Below, piece after piece: positions 49,597 through 58,556 of a stretch of 64,000 nt of DNA. Below the pieces are notes generated by a model. The model did not search any database, was not told the DNA's origin, and saw nothing but the letters and a program-made list of their open reading frames with translations. Both the position numbers and the translations under genes were made by a program. Source of the stretch: Pseudomonas mucoides (GTDB lineage Bacteria; Pseudomonadota; Gammaproteobacteria; Pseudomonadales; Pseudomonadaceae); assembly GCF_015461845.1 (NCBI RefSeq), contig NZ_JACOPW010000001.1:744001-808000 (forward strand). The letters are read 5' to 3'. Position 1 is the first letter of the stretch; each line of letters begins with the position of its first letter.

Positions 49597-50043
49597 TTAG
49601 TGCTGCAGAGCCGGTTTTTGCGTCCCGTTAATCGGGATACGCTTGGCTTTCGCCTCTTCTGGAACGATGCGCACCAGGTCGATGCTCAACAGACCGTTAC
49701 GCAGGTCAGCGGCCTTGATCTCGATGTGGTCCGCCAGGCGGAACGACAGCTTGAACGCACGTTGGGCGATGCCTTGGTGCAGGAAGGTCACGCTTTCGTT
49801 CGCTTCGCGTTTGCCGCCACTGATGGTCAGCACACCTTTCTCCACTTGCAGGTCCAGGTCTTCTTCCTGGAAACCGGCTGCGGCGACGACGATGCGGTAT
49901 TGATCATCGCCGTGTTTTTCCACGTTGTAAGGTGGGTAGGTGCTGCCTGGCTCGTTGCGCAGGGCGGTTTCGAACAGGTCGTTGAAACGGTCGAAGCCTA
50001 CCGAGGAACGGAACAGTGGGGCCAGGGAAAATGCAGTAGTCAT
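49597..50043 (-). CDS. ibpA: Small heat-shock protein Hsp20
   Basis: A 148-residue alpha-crystallin chaperone that holds unfolded proteins. Start MTTAFSLAPLFRSSVGFDRF, crystallin domain about residues 35-130 with the A-G-V/L-like LLSIDLVRIVPEE, and a C-terminal IPI motif (RIPING) that joins subunits. Expression is predicted to be heat-controlled twice: a sigma32 promoter and a ROSE-type leader (separate entries). Confidence 0.95.
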   Translation of the reverse strand: MTTAFSLAPLFRSSVGFDRFNDLFETALRNEPGSTYPPYNVEKHGDDQYRIVVAAAGFQEEDLDLQVEKGVLTISGGKREANESVTFLHQGIAQRAFKLSFRLADHIEIKAADLRNGLLSIDLVRIVPEEAKAKRIPINGTQKPALQH

Positions 50044-50110
50044 GATTCAAATCTCCTGAAAACAACCAGCAAGGTTTTTTATCTCCGCGACCCGAATTCG
50101 GCATCGCGTA
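50044..50110 (-). promoter_or_regulatory. ROSE-like RNA thermometer in the ibpA leader
   Basis: In the 66-base leader, CTTGCTG (50073-50067) can pair with the ribosome site CAGGAG (50058-50053) with one bulged G, the U(U/C)GCU architecture of ROSE elements. At low temperature the start would be masked. ROSE thermometers are known in front of Pseudomonas ibpA. Confidence 0.82.
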
Positions 50111-50116
50111 ACCCTT

Positions 50117-50144
50117 AGATAGGGACCGTTGATTGCATTTCAAG
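50117..50144 (-). promoter_or_regulatory. Sigma32 (heat-shock) promoter of ibpA
   Basis: Minus strand CTTGAAA (50144-50138), 13-base spacer, CCCTATCT (50124-50117). It matches the RpoH consensus CTTGAAA / CCCCATNT with one mismatch. Confidence 0.88.
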
Positions 50145-50163
50145 AGACTTTTTTCAGATTTTT

Positions 50164-51123
50164 TTACGCCGCTTCGGCGACTGTCAGACCCAGCAAACGG
50201 GAAACCTGATCCAGCTCGGTTTCACGCCGCAACACAGTAAACAGCTCCACTGCTTCCGGATAATTGCGGGTCAGCATCGCCAACCATTGCTTGAGGCGGC
50301 CGGGAGATTGGCGGGGTGTCATCTGCGCCTTGGCTTGCAGCCAGAAGTCCTGGAGCAGCGGCAACAGCTCGGCCCAGGTCATCTCGACCACTTCTTCACC
50401 GGCACGCGCTGCCACGATTTGCCGGGCCAGGTCCGGGCGCGAGACCAGACCACGGCCGAGCATGATGTCTTCCACGCCGCTGATCTCGCGGCAACGACGC
50501 CAGTCTTCGACACTCCAGATGTCGCCATTGGCAAACACCGGCACCTTGACCACCTCTTGCACACGAGGAATCCACTCCCAATGCGCTGGCGGTTTGTAAC
50601 CATCGGTTTTGGTCCGCGCATGCACCACGATGTGTGCTGCGCCGCCTTCAGCCAAGGCTGTGGCGCACACCAGCGAACCGTCCGGACTGTCGAAACCGAG
50701 GCGCATCTTGGCGGTCACCGGGATGTGCGCAGGCACCGCTCGACGCACGTGCTCGACGATTTCGTTGAGCAGTTCAGGCTCTTTGAGCAATACCGCGCCA
50801 CCGCGAGACTTGTTGACGGTCTTGGCCGGGCAACCGAAGTTCAGGTCGATGACTTCAGAGCCCAACTCGCAGGCCAGCGCGGCGTTTTCCGCCAGGCACA
50901 CGGGATCAGAACCGAGCAATTGCACACGCAGAGGCACGCCGGACGCGGTGCGGGCACCGGTCAGCAGCTCGGGACCGAACTTGTGGTAGTAGGCAGGCGT
51001 GAGCAACTGATCGTTGATCCGGATGAACTCGGTCACGCACCAATCGATACCGCCCACACGGGTCAGCACGTCCCGCAGGATGTTGTCGACCAACCCCTCC
51101 ATGGGCGCCAAAGCAATTTGCAT
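50164..51123 (-). CDS. dusC: tRNA-dihydrouridine(16) synthase
   Basis: A 319-residue FMN-dependent TIM-barrel enzyme that reduces uridine in the tRNA D-loop. It starts [20 protein letters not shown]; the catalytic Cys lies in [20 protein letters not shown] near residue 98. The block [20 protein letters not shown] and the shorter C-terminus fit DusC rather than DusA or DusB. The ATG at 51123 is chosen over the GTG three codons earlier. Confidence 0.9.
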   Translation of the reverse strand: MQIALAPMEGLVDNILRDVLTRVGGIDWCVTEFIRINDQLLTPAYYHKFGPELLTGARTASGVPLRVQLLGSDPVCLAENAALACELGSEVIDLNFGCPAKTVNKSRGGAVLLKEPELLNEIVEHVRRAVPAHIPVTAKMRLGFDSPDGSLVCATALAEGGAAHIVVHARTKTDGYKPPAHWEWIPRVQEVVKVPVFANGDIWSVEDWRRCREISGVEDIMLGRGLVSRPDLARQIVAARAGEEVVEMTWAELLPLLQDFWLQAKAQMTPRQSPGRLKQWLAMLTRNYPEAVELFTVLRRETELDQVSRLLGLTVAEAA

Positions 51124-51187
51124 GAAAAACACACTCGACGAAAAACGTGCGGCAGTTTACTGGATTGCGCGGGGAATCGCAGATTCC

Positions 51188-51276
51188 TTGTAGGAGTGAG
51201 CCTGCTCGCGATGAACGATGACGCGGCGTACCGGGTAAACCGCGCCGCCTGAATCGCGAGCAGGCTCACTCCTGCA
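51188..51276. repeat. REPIN, family A
   Basis: TGTAGGAGTGAGCCTGCTCGCGAT and ATCGCGAGCAGGCTCACTCCTGCA are inverted arms around about 40 bases. It lies between the thioesterase gene and dusC. Confidence 0.9.
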
Positions 51277-51732
51277 TTAGATTTGGGTGGTATTTAATTC
51301 TTGCGACAATAACGCCGGGCCGTAGCCTTCAATGAACTCGGTCGGCATGCGTTTTGGCTTGCCGGTCGACAGTTCGATGCAGACGAACGTGGTTTGCGCG
51401 CGCAGCAGCGTGGTGTTGTCGCGCGGGCGCTTCAACTGGAAATGTCGGGTCATTTTCAGGCGCTGATCCCAATCGACGATCCAGGTCGCCAACTGCAATT
51501 CATCATCTTCGTAGGCGGCAGCCAGATAATCGATCTCGTGCCGCACCACCGCCATCGCCCGGTCCAGTCGCCGATATTCGACCAGATCAAGGCCCAGACG
51601 CTGCGAGTGGCGCCAGGCGCAACGCTCGAGCCATGTCACGTACACCGCATTATTGGCGTGACCCAGCCCGTCGATGTCCTCGGCGCCCACTTGCAGATCA
51701 ATGATAAATGGCGTTGCCCGATCCCAGCTCAT
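51277..51732 (-). CDS. Acyl-CoA thioesterase, hot-dog fold
   Basis: A 151-residue protein of the 4HBT/FcbC-like group. The N-terminal DIDGLGHANNAVYVTWLERCAW carries the catalytic Asp/His pattern near residues 20-27. It cleaves acyl-CoA thioesters; chain length not predictable. On the same strand as the hydrolase and TetR genes, 49 bases after the hydrolase stop. Confidence 0.9.
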   Translation of the reverse strand: MSWDRATPFIIDLQVGAEDIDGLGHANNAVYVTWLERCAWRHSQRLGLDLVEYRRLDRAMAVVRHEIDYLAAAYEDDELQLATWIVDWDQRLKMTRHFQLKRPRDNTTLLRAQTTFVCIELSTGKPKRMPTEFIEGYGPALLSQELNTTQI

Positions 51733-51780
51733 GCCCCACTCCCGGTCAGATAATGTCGACCGGGGCAGTGTAACGGATGC

Positions 51781-52614
51781 TTACGCCGATTGGCGCGAAT
51801 GCAGGCTGCGACCGGCCAGGAGTGATAACACGCCATCAATGACCCGGGGATCGGCCAGTACCCGCTGATGACCGCCTTCTTCGAGACGCAGCAAGCGACT
51901 GTCAAACCAGGCCTCGTGGATCAGTTGCGATTCCTTGGCCGACACAAAGCGGTCATCTTCGGCATGGACGATCAGGCCTGGCATGTCGAGTTGATAGTGC
52001 GCTACGTCCAGCGCCGCTGCGCGCATGCCGACGTCTTTCTCGACCTGACGGATGAAGGCCGAACGCGCCTTCGGCGGCAGTCGCACGTACTTGGCAAAGC
52101 CGCGCAGCACGCCGAGAATTCGCGCCGGAGCGGCGATGGTGACCAGGGTTTCGGTACGCAAACCCAGTTGCACGGCGAGCATGGCACTGGCGCCGCCCAT
52201 CGAATGACCAATGACCGCCTGCAGCGGCGGCAACTCGGCGGCAGCTTCGAGCATGGCCCGGGCAAACAGCACGACGTTCGCTTCTTCGCCCGGTGAACGA
52301 CCATGGGCCGGACCGTCGAGGGCAACCACGCTGTAACCGGCATCGACGAGCGCAGTGATAATGCTGGCGAACTGCGTCGGCCGCCCTTCCCACCCGTGCA
52401 TCAACAACACGGCAGGGCCTTGGCCCCAGCGCAGCGCCGAGAGCCCAAAGCGCAGCGTGATACGTTCGGACTTCGCCAGCAGCGGCAGTTCCCAGTCACG
52501 CGGAGGCAGTGCTCGCGGGCTCATGAATGCCAGTCGCATTCTGCTCGCGACCAGTTGTGGTGCGAACCAGCCCAAGGTGCCATTAACGCCACGAACCCAC
52601 TTCAACGTGCTCAT
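51781..52614 (-). CDS. Alpha/beta hydrolase
   Basis: A 277-residue hydrolase. HGWEGRPTQF near residue 70 forms the oxyanion region, the nucleophile elbow is GHSMGGASA near residues 140-148, an Asp follows in HAEDDRF and the catalytic His in EEGGHQRVL near residue 250. No signal peptide. Substrate unknown. It follows the TetR gene by 31 bases and is probably controlled by it. Confidence 0.9.
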   Translation of the reverse strand: MSTLKWVRGVNGTLGWFAPQLVASRMRLAFMSPRALPPRDWELPLLAKSERITLRFGLSALRWGQGPAVLLMHGWEGRPTQFASIITALVDAGYSVVALDGPAHGRSPGEEANVVLFARAMLEAAAELPPLQAVIGHSMGGASAMLAVQLGLRTETLVTIAAPARILGVLRGFAKYVRLPPKARSAFIRQVEKDVGMRAAALDVAHYQLDMPGLIVHAEDDRFVSAKESQLIHEAWFDSRLLRLEEGGHQRVLADPRVIDGVLSLLAGRSLHSRQSA

Positions 52615-52645
52615 CGCTCTCACTCCTCAGGCCAATGCCTTCAGG

Positions 52646-53185
52646 TCACAGCACCGCCGACTTGGCGGCGCGCAGCAATCGATCGGACAACTCTCCTGGC
52701 CCCAGTGCGCGGGCCAGCGCCAAACCACCCACCATCAACGCCATGTCAGCGAGGGCTTTGTCGGTGTCTTCCGGGCTGGCCGCCAACTGCGCGACCATCA
52801 TTTCCACATGCTCATTCAGTGCGACACGAAACGCGTCCGGCAGCCGCCCCAATTCGCCGACCGAAGCCGGAATCGGGCACGCCGACTCAGAAGAGTCACG
52901 GTGTTTACGCGACAGGTAAAACGCCGCCACCAAGGCGCGACGCTCTTCGCCAGTCAACTCGGCATCCATGTCGGCGATCATGCCTCGACGGTGACCGAGC
53001 AACTGCTGGAACGCTTCGAGCATCATTGCGTCCTTGCTTTCGAAGTGCGCATAAAAGCCGCCGACGGTCAGGCCGGCTGCGCCCATCACTTCGCCAACGC
53101 TCGGTTCTGCCGGGCCGCGCTGAATCAGCGCTGCGCTGGCAGCCTTGAGGATGCGTTCGCGGGTTTGAGCTTTTTTATCGTTCAT
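52646..53185 (-). CDS. TetR-family transcriptional regulator
   Basis: A 179-residue repressor with an N-terminal helix-turn-helix (RERILKAASAALIQRG, then VGEVMGAAGLTVGGFYAHFESKDAM, about residues 8-55) and a helical ligand domain. It precedes the alpha/beta hydrolase. A palindrome overlapping its promoter suggests autoregulation. The ligand is unknown. Confidence 0.92.
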   Translation of the reverse strand: MNDKKAQTRERILKAASAALIQRGPAEPSVGEVMGAAGLTVGGFYAHFESKDAMMLEAFQQLLGHRRGMIADMDAELTGEERRALVAAFYLSRKHRDSSESACPIPASVGELGRLPDAFRVALNEHVEMMVAQLAASPEDTDKALADMALMVGGLALARALGPGELSDRLLRAAKSAVL

Positions 53186-53211
53186 CGTTGCCTCCGAATA
53201 TTACGACTAGA

Positions 53212-53239
53212 ATATTATTCTCATAATAATTTTTCGCAA
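53212..53239 (-). promoter_or_regulatory. TetR gene promoter with overlapping palindromic operator
   Basis: Minus strand -35 TTGCGA (53239-53234), 16-base spacer, -10 TAATAT (53217-53212). The inverted repeat TATTAT-TCTC-ATAATA (53213-53228) overlaps the -10 and spacer, the usual place for a self-acting TetR operator. Confidence 0.6.
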
Positions 53240-53312
53240 GTCGTGGATGTGACCGCTGGTCTGAAGAACAGTTTGAAAGAAATTGGGGGATTTGGCCAAA
53301 CGCCAGACAAAC

Positions 53313-53343
53313 AAAAGGGCCATTCAATAATTGAATGACCCTT
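53313..53343 (-). terminator. Terminator of the tRNA-Glu/Ala operon
   Basis: Minus strand AAGGG-T-CATTCAAT pairs with ATTGAATG-G-CCCTT and is followed by TTGTTTG. It lies 27 bases past the last tRNA. Confidence 0.82.
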
Positions 53344-53369
53344 ATAAAATCCCGCAGAGCGGGTAATCG

Positions 53370-53445
53370 TGGCGTCCCCTAGGGGACTCGAACCCCTGTT
53401 ACCGCCGTGAAAGGGCGGTGTCCTAGGCCACTAGACGAAGGGGAC
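53370..53445 (-). tRNA. tRNA-Glu(TTC), copy 2
   Basis: A 76-base cloverleaf with encoded CCA. The anticodon loop TTTCA between CGCC and GGCG stems gives TTC. The acceptor GTCCCCT pairs with AGGGGAC. Confidence 0.97.
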
Positions 53446-53525
53446 GCAAAACCTTCTATACAACTGATCAGTGCTGAGAGCTGATCGATTCAAGGCCTGC
53501 GTGGCCAGACCTTGAACTGTAAAAT

Positions 53526-53601
<76 letters not shown>

Positions 53602-53654
53602 GGATTTTTCGCCTCGCGGCGGAGCGACATCTTGCAACATCGCTTCTGTAAAAC

Positions 53655-53730
53655 TGGCGTCCCCTAGGGGACTCGAACCCCTGTTACCGCCGTGAAAGGG
53701 CGGTGTCCTAGGCCACTAGACGAAGGGGAC
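53655..53730 (-). tRNA. tRNA-Glu(TTC), copy 1
   Basis: Same 76-base tRNA-Glu with anticodon TTC, 285 bases from copy 2; part of a tandem duplication of a Glu-Ala pair. Confidence 0.97.
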
Positions 53731-53809
53731 GCAAACCCTTCTATACAACAGATCAACGCTGAGTGTTGATCGCTTCAAGGCCGGTGTGGCCAGACCTTGA
53801 AGTGTAAAT

Positions 53810-53885
<76 letters not shown>

Positions 53886-53906
53886 TCATCGCTGAGGACG
53901 GGGCGA

Positions 53907-53935
53907 ATCTTAATGGCGGATCGAAAAGCTGTCAA
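53907..53935 (-). promoter_or_regulatory. Promoter of the tRNA-Ala-Glu operon
   Basis: Minus strand -35 TTGACA (53935-53930), 17-base spacer, -10 TAAGAT (53912-53907). It is followed by the GC discriminator CGCCCCG and preceded by an A/T-rich UP-like tract (AATATTTTAAAAATAAG). Strong, stringently controlled stable-RNA type. Confidence 0.9.
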
Positions 53936-54021
53936 ACTTATTTTTAAAATATTTCAAAGTTTTTTGCCGACATAACAATCACTTACCGCCCTCCCCCCTA
54001 AATCCGGGGGTGTATCCGCTC

Positions 54022-54133
54022 CTGTAGTAGCTGCCGCAGACTGTGTTCGAGTGCGCAGCGCTCGCCATCCCATTGGGTGGCGGCCCTCAAGGGCCGCTCC
54101 GCAGCCCGACGCAGCCTTCGGCAGCTGCTACAG
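54022..54133. repeat. Palindromic repeat, family B (gltX / tRNA gap)
   Basis: TGTAGTAGCTGCCGCAGACTG and CAGCCTTCGGCAGCTGCTACA are inverted arms. Inside, GTGCGCAGCGC and CGCAGCCCGAC pair, and a GGCCCTCAAGGGCC hairpin lies in the centre. Confidence 0.8.
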
Positions 54134-54176
54134 GTGAACGTCATCAATTACGCGTGAACGCCGAAGAGCGAGTCTG

Positions 54177-55658
54177 TCAGGCGATGTTGCCCAAGAGTTT
54201 TTCCCATTCCTTGTTTTCTTTCTTCGACACGCCGCCCAGCAGGTCAATTGCCTGACGCAAACGGAAACGAGTCAGGTCCGGACCGAGGATTTCCATCGCA
54301 TCCAGCACCGACACCGAGCTGGCTTGGCCAGTGATCGCGGCAAACATCAACGGCATGGCGTCACGCAGCTTCAGCTCCAGCGATTCAACCACCGCCTGAA
54401 TCGTCGCAGTGATGCTGTCCTTCTCCCACTGACGCAGGCTTTCCAGCTTCCACAGGATCAACTGCATCAACTGACGCACCTGATCGCCCGAAAGCTTCTT
54501 GGATTCGAACAGCTTGGCATCCGGATTCACGCCACCGGCAAAGAAGAACCCGGCCAGCGGAGCCACCTGGCTGAAAGTTTCAACCCGGCCCTGAACGTGC
54601 GGCGCGATCTTCATCATGTACTCAGGGTTCAGCGCCCAGGTCTGCAGGCGCGCAGCGAACTCTTCCACCGGCAGGTCACGCAGCCACTGGCCGTTGAGCC
54701 AGGACAGTTTCTCGATGTCGAAAATCGGCCCGCCCAGCGACACACGGCTCAGGTCGAAGTGATCGACCATTTCCTGCAACGAGAACTTCTCGCGCTCGTC
54801 CGGCATCGACCAGCCCATGCGCCCCAGGTAGTTGAGCATCGCTTCCGGCATGAAGCCCATGCGCTCGTAGAACGTCACCGAGGTCGGGTTCTTGCGCTTG
54901 GACAGCTTGCTCTTGTCCGGGTTACGCAGCAGCGGCATGTAGCACAGCTCCGGTTGTTCCCAGCCGAAGTACTCGTAAAGCAGGATCAGTTTAGGCGCCG
55001 ACGGCAGCCACTCTTCGCCGCGCAGGACGTGGGTGATGCCCATCAGGTGGTCGTCGACCACGTTGGCCAGGAAGTACGTCGGCAAGCCGTCGGTCTTCAT
55101 CAGCACTTGCATGTCCATGCGATCCCACGGGATCTCGACATCGCCACGCAGCATGTCCGGCACCACGCACACGCCTTCGCTCGGCACTTTCATGCGGATC
55201 ACGTGAGGTTCGCCAGCGGCCAGGCGGCGCGCGACTTCTTCCTTGGACAGCAACAGCGCACGGCCGTCGTAACGCGGGGTTTCGCCGCGAGCCATTTGCT
55301 CGGCGCGCATCTGGTCCAGCTCTTCGGCGGTGCAGAAGCACGGGAAGGCATGGCCCATTTCAACCAGTTGCTGGCAATACTTCTGATAAATATCGCCGCG
55401 CTCGCTCTGCCGGTATGGACCGTGCGGGCCACCGACGTCCGGGCCTTCGCTCCAGTCGATGCCCAACCAGCGCAGGGCGTCGAAAATCTGCTGTTCGGAC
55501 TCGCGGGTCGAACGCAATTGGTCGGTGTCTTCGATCCGCAGGATGAACTCACCGCCATGCTGCTTGGCAAAGCAGTAGTTGAACAAAGCGATGTAAGCGG
55601 TACCTACGTGGGGGTCCCCGGTAGGCGATGGCGCGATGCGCGTGCGGACGGTGGTCAT
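54177..55658 (-). CDS. gltX: Glutamyl-tRNA synthetase
   Basis: A 493-residue class I synthetase. The HIGH-type motif is [19 protein letters not shown] at residues 9-27 and the KMSKS-type motif SKLSKRK near residue 250. The start at 55658 ([12 protein letters not shown]) is the family start; the frame is open 48 codons further, but that part is not conserved in kind. It lies beside the tRNA-Glu genes it would charge. Confidence 0.97.
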   Translation of the reverse strand: MTTVRTRIAPSPTGDPHVGTAYIALFNYCFAKQHGGEFILRIEDTDQLRSTRESEQQIFDALRWLGIDWSEGPDVGGPHGPYRQSERGDIYQKYCQQLVEMGHAFPCFCTAEELDQMRAEQMARGETPRYDGRALLLSKEEVARRLAAGEPHVIRMKVPSEGVCVVPDMLRGDVEIPWDRMDMQVLMKTDGLPTYFLANVVDDHLMGITHVLRGEEWLPSAPKLILLYEYFGWEQPELCYMPLLRNPDKSKLSKRKNPTSVTFYERMGFMPEAMLNYLGRMGWSMPDEREKFSLQEMVDHFDLSRVSLGGPIFDIEKLSWLNGQWLRDLPVEEFAARLQTWALNPEYMMKIAPHVQGRVETFSQVAPLAGFFFAGGVNPDAKLFESKKLSGDQVRQLMQLILWKLESLRQWEKDSITATIQAVVESLELKLRDAMPLMFAAITGQASSVSVLDAMEILGPDLTRFRLRQAIDLLGGVSKKENKEWEKLLGNIA

Positions 55659-55877
55659 GGCAAGTCTCGAATGAAGATAAAACAAAGGGCGAATGGTAAC
55701 AGGCGATACCCGCCCGGCTCCAGTGAGCAGGGCATTTAAGCCAAGTTTGCGCCTACAACGCGCGTATACCCTGGTGAATGGCCGAATATCAGCCGATGGC
55801 ATTTACCGCTTGTCGGCTGTATGACAGATTCACCAGCTGTTAACTTTCCTTACAATTTCTCGACTACAGTCTGCCCC

Positions 55878-56927
55878 ATGCCTGCCCAACTCAAGCGTCG
55901 CCTGTTTATTTTCCTGTTGATTGTCCTGCTGATTGCCGGGGGCTTCTTTGCCCAGTGGTTCTTCAAGGGACGGTTTTATGAAAGCACCGACAACGCCTAT
56001 GTCCAGGGCGAGATCACCCGTGTCTCGAGCCAGTTGGGCGCGCGCATCGACCAGGTGCTGGTGCACGACAACGAGCACGTCGAGAAAGGCCAGTTGCTGA
56101 TCAAGCTCGAAGGCGCCGATTTCGACCTCGCCGTCGACCGCGCCAACGCGACCCTCGCCACCCGTCAGGCCGAACGCCTGCAAGCGCAAAGCAAACTGAC
56201 CCAGCAATCCAGCCTGATCGCCGCCAGCGAAGCGCAAGTGGCATCCAGCCAGGCCAGCCTCGGCCGCTCGCTCATCGATTTGACCCGCGCCCAGACCTTG
56301 CGCAAACCCGGCTACATCTCGGAAGAACGGGTGACCACCCTGTCCGCCGACAACCACATCGCCCGCTCGCAAGTGGCCAAGGCCCAGGCCGACGCTCAAG
56401 GCCAGCGCCAGCAGGTCAACGCCCTGAATGCCGAGATCAAGCGCCTCGACGCACAGATCGCCAACGCCAAGGCCGACCTGGCGCAAGCCGAACTGAACCT
56501 GACCCGCAGCGAAATCCACGCGCCGATCAGCGGCCTGATTGGCCAGCGCGCCGCCCGCGAGGGCCAAGTGGTGCAGGCCGGCGCGTATTTGCTGTCGATC
56601 GTCCCGGACCAGGACATCTGGATTCAGGCCAACTTCAAGGAAACCCAGATTGGCCACATGCAGCCCGGCCAGAGCGCCGAGCTGACCTTCGACGCCTACA
56701 GCGACACGCCGATCAAGGCCCGCGTCGACAGCCTGTTCGCCGCGTCGGGCGCGCAGTTCAGCCTGTTGCCACCGGACAATGCCACGGGCAACTTCACCAA
56801 AGTCGTACAACGGATTCCGGTAAAACTGACGTTCGACGCGGACAATCCGCTGCGCGGCAAGATCCGCCCGGGCATGTCAGTCACCGCCAAAGTGAACATC
56901 AAAGACGCCCCTGACGATGGCCGGTGA
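55878..56927 (+). CDS. emrA: HlyD/EmrA-family efflux adaptor
   Basis: A 349-residue membrane-fusion protein. One N-terminal helix (about residues 8-27), then DNAYVQGEITRVSSQLGARI (lipoyl start), a long coiled coil (about 90-200, rich in Gln/Ala) and the second lipoyl half LTRSEIHAPISGLIGQRAAREG. It links the inner-membrane pump to an outer-membrane channel. The ATG at 55878 starts the short cytosolic tail. It overlaps emrB by 11 bases. Confidence 0.92.
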   Translation: MPAQLKRRLFIFLLIVLLIAGGFFAQWFFKGRFYESTDNAYVQGEITRVSSQLGARIDQVLVHDNEHVEKGQLLIKLEGADFDLAVDRANATLATRQAERLQAQSKLTQQSSLIAASEAQVASSQASLGRSLIDLTRAQTLRKPGYISEERVTTLSADNHIARSQVAKAQADAQGQRQQVNALNAEIKRLDAQIANAKADLAQAELNLTRSEIHAPISGLIGQRAAREGQVVQAGAYLLSIVPDQDIWIQANFKETQIGHMQPGQSAELTFDAYSDTPIKARVDSLFAASGAQFSLLPPDNATGNFTKVVQRIPVKLTFDADNPLRGKIRPGMSVTAKVNIKDAPDDGR

Positions 56928-58467
56928 TCAACTGATCCGCCCGGCCGGCGAACCGACCCGGCGGGACTGGATCGCGGTCATGAGCGTGATGCTCGGCGCC
57001 TTCATGGCCGTGCTCGACATCCAGATCACCAACTCGTCGCTCAAGGATATTCAGGGCGCCCTGTCGGCCACCCTGGAAGAAGGCTCGTGGATTTCCACCT
57101 CGTACCTGGTAGCGGAAATCATCATGATTCCGCTGACCGCCTGGCTGGTGCAGTTGCTGTCGGCGCGGCGACTGGCGGTGTGGGTGTCATTGGGTTTCCT
57201 CGCCTCCTCGCTGCTGTGCTCCATGGCGTGGAGCCTGGAAAGCATGATCGTCTTTCGCGCCATGCAGGGCTTCACTGGTGGCGCACTGATCCCGCTGGCA
57301 TTCACCCTGACGCTGATCAAACTCCCGGAGCATCACCGCGCCAAAGGCATGGCCATGTTCGCCATGACTGCCACCTTCGCGCCCTCGATCGGCCCGACGC
57401 TGGGCGGCTGGCTGACCGAGAATTGGGGTTGGGAATACATCTTCTACATCAACGTGCCCCCAGGCCTGATCATGATTGCGGGCCTGATGTACGGCCTGGA
57501 GAAGAAGGAAGCGCACTGGGAATTGCTGAAAAGCACCGATTACATGGGCATTCTCACCCTCGGCGTCGGGCTCGGTTGTTTGCAGGTATTTCTGGAGGAA
57601 GGCCATCGCAAGGACTGGCTGGAGTCGAACCTGATCGTGACCCTGGGCAGCATTGCGCTGATCAGCCTGATCACCTTTGTGATTGTGCAGTTTTCCAAAC
57701 CCAACCCGCTGATCAACCTCGGCATCCTGCGCAACCGCAACTTTGGCCTGTCGAGTATTTCCAGCCTGGGGATGGGGGTCGGGTTGTATGGCTCGATTTA
57801 CCTGTTGCCGCTGTACCTGGCGCAGATCCAGAACTACAACGCCCTGCAGATCGGCGAAGTGATCATGTGGATGGGCGTGCCGCAGCTGTTTCTGATTCCG
57901 CTGGTGCCCAAATTGATGAAGTACATTTCGCCGAAATGGCTGTGCACGCTGGGATTTGGACTGTTCGGGCTGGCGAGTTTTTCATCGGGGGTACTGAACC
58001 CGGACTTCGCCGGACCGCAATTCAATCAGATCCAGATCATCCGCGCGCTCGGTCAGCCATTGATCATGGTCACCATTTCGCTGATCGCCACCGCATACAT
58101 CCTGCCGCAGGACGCGGGTTCGGCGTCGAGCCTGTTCAACATCCTGCGCAACCTCGGCGGTGCGATTGGCATCGCCCTCCTCGCCACCCTGCTGGATGCG
58201 CGAACAAAGACCTACTTTGATTATTTGCGTGAAGCCATCGTGCCGAGCAATCCGCAGGTGGCCGAGCGACTGGCGTCGATGGCAGACCGACTGGGCAATG
58301 AGACGGCGGCGCTGGGGAAAATCAGTGAGATTGCGCATCAGCAGGCGTCAATCATGGCCTACAACGATGCGTTTCACTTTGTCGGGATTGCGTTGGGGGT
58401 GAGCATGCTGGCGATCTTGTTGACCAAGAAATTGCCGGAGGGGATTAAGGCTGGGGAAGCACACTGA
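56917..58467 (+). CDS. emrB: DHA2-family MFS multidrug exporter (EmrB type)
   Basis: A 516-residue transporter with 14 predicted membrane helices. Motif C-like LDIQITNSSLKDIQGAL near residue 30, FRAMQGFTGGALIPLAF near 110-126, and PTLGGWLTENWGWEYIFYINVP near 155. It exports drugs or other hydrophobic compounds with EmrA, using the proton gradient. No regulator gene is adjacent. Confidence 0.93.
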   Translation: MAGDQLIRPAGEPTRRDWIAVMSVMLGAFMAVLDIQITNSSLKDIQGALSATLEEGSWISTSYLVAEIIMIPLTAWLVQLLSARRLAVWVSLGFLASSLLCSMAWSLESMIVFRAMQGFTGGALIPLAFTLTLIKLPEHHRAKGMAMFAMTATFAPSIGPTLGGWLTENWGWEYIFYINVPPGLIMIAGLMYGLEKKEAHWELLKSTDYMGILTLGVGLGCLQVFLEEGHRKDWLESNLIVTLGSIALISLITFVIVQFSKPNPLINLGILRNRNFGLSSISSLGMGVGLYGSIYLLPLYLAQIQNYNALQIGEVIMWMGVPQLFLIPLVPKLMKYISPKWLCTLGFGLFGLASFSSGVLNPDFAGPQFNQIQIIRALGQPLIMVTISLIATAYILPQDAGSASSLFNILRNLGGAIGIALLATLLDARTKTYFDYLREAIVPSNPQVAERLASMADRLGNETAALGKISEIAHQQASIMAYNDAFHFVGIALGVSMLAILLTKKLPEGIKAGEAH

Positions 58468-58481
58468 GAGCGAGGCGCAAG

Positions 58482-58540
58482 CATCGCGAGCAAGCTCGGC
58501 TCCTACCGCAGGAACCGAGCTTGATCGCGATGGCGGCATG
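58482..58540. repeat. REP pair, family A
   Basis: GCATCGCGAGCAAGCTCGG and CCGAGCTTGATCGCGATGG face each other across about 20 bases, just after emrB. Confidence 0.85.
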
Positions 58541-58556
58541 ACAGGCGCTGCAAATA

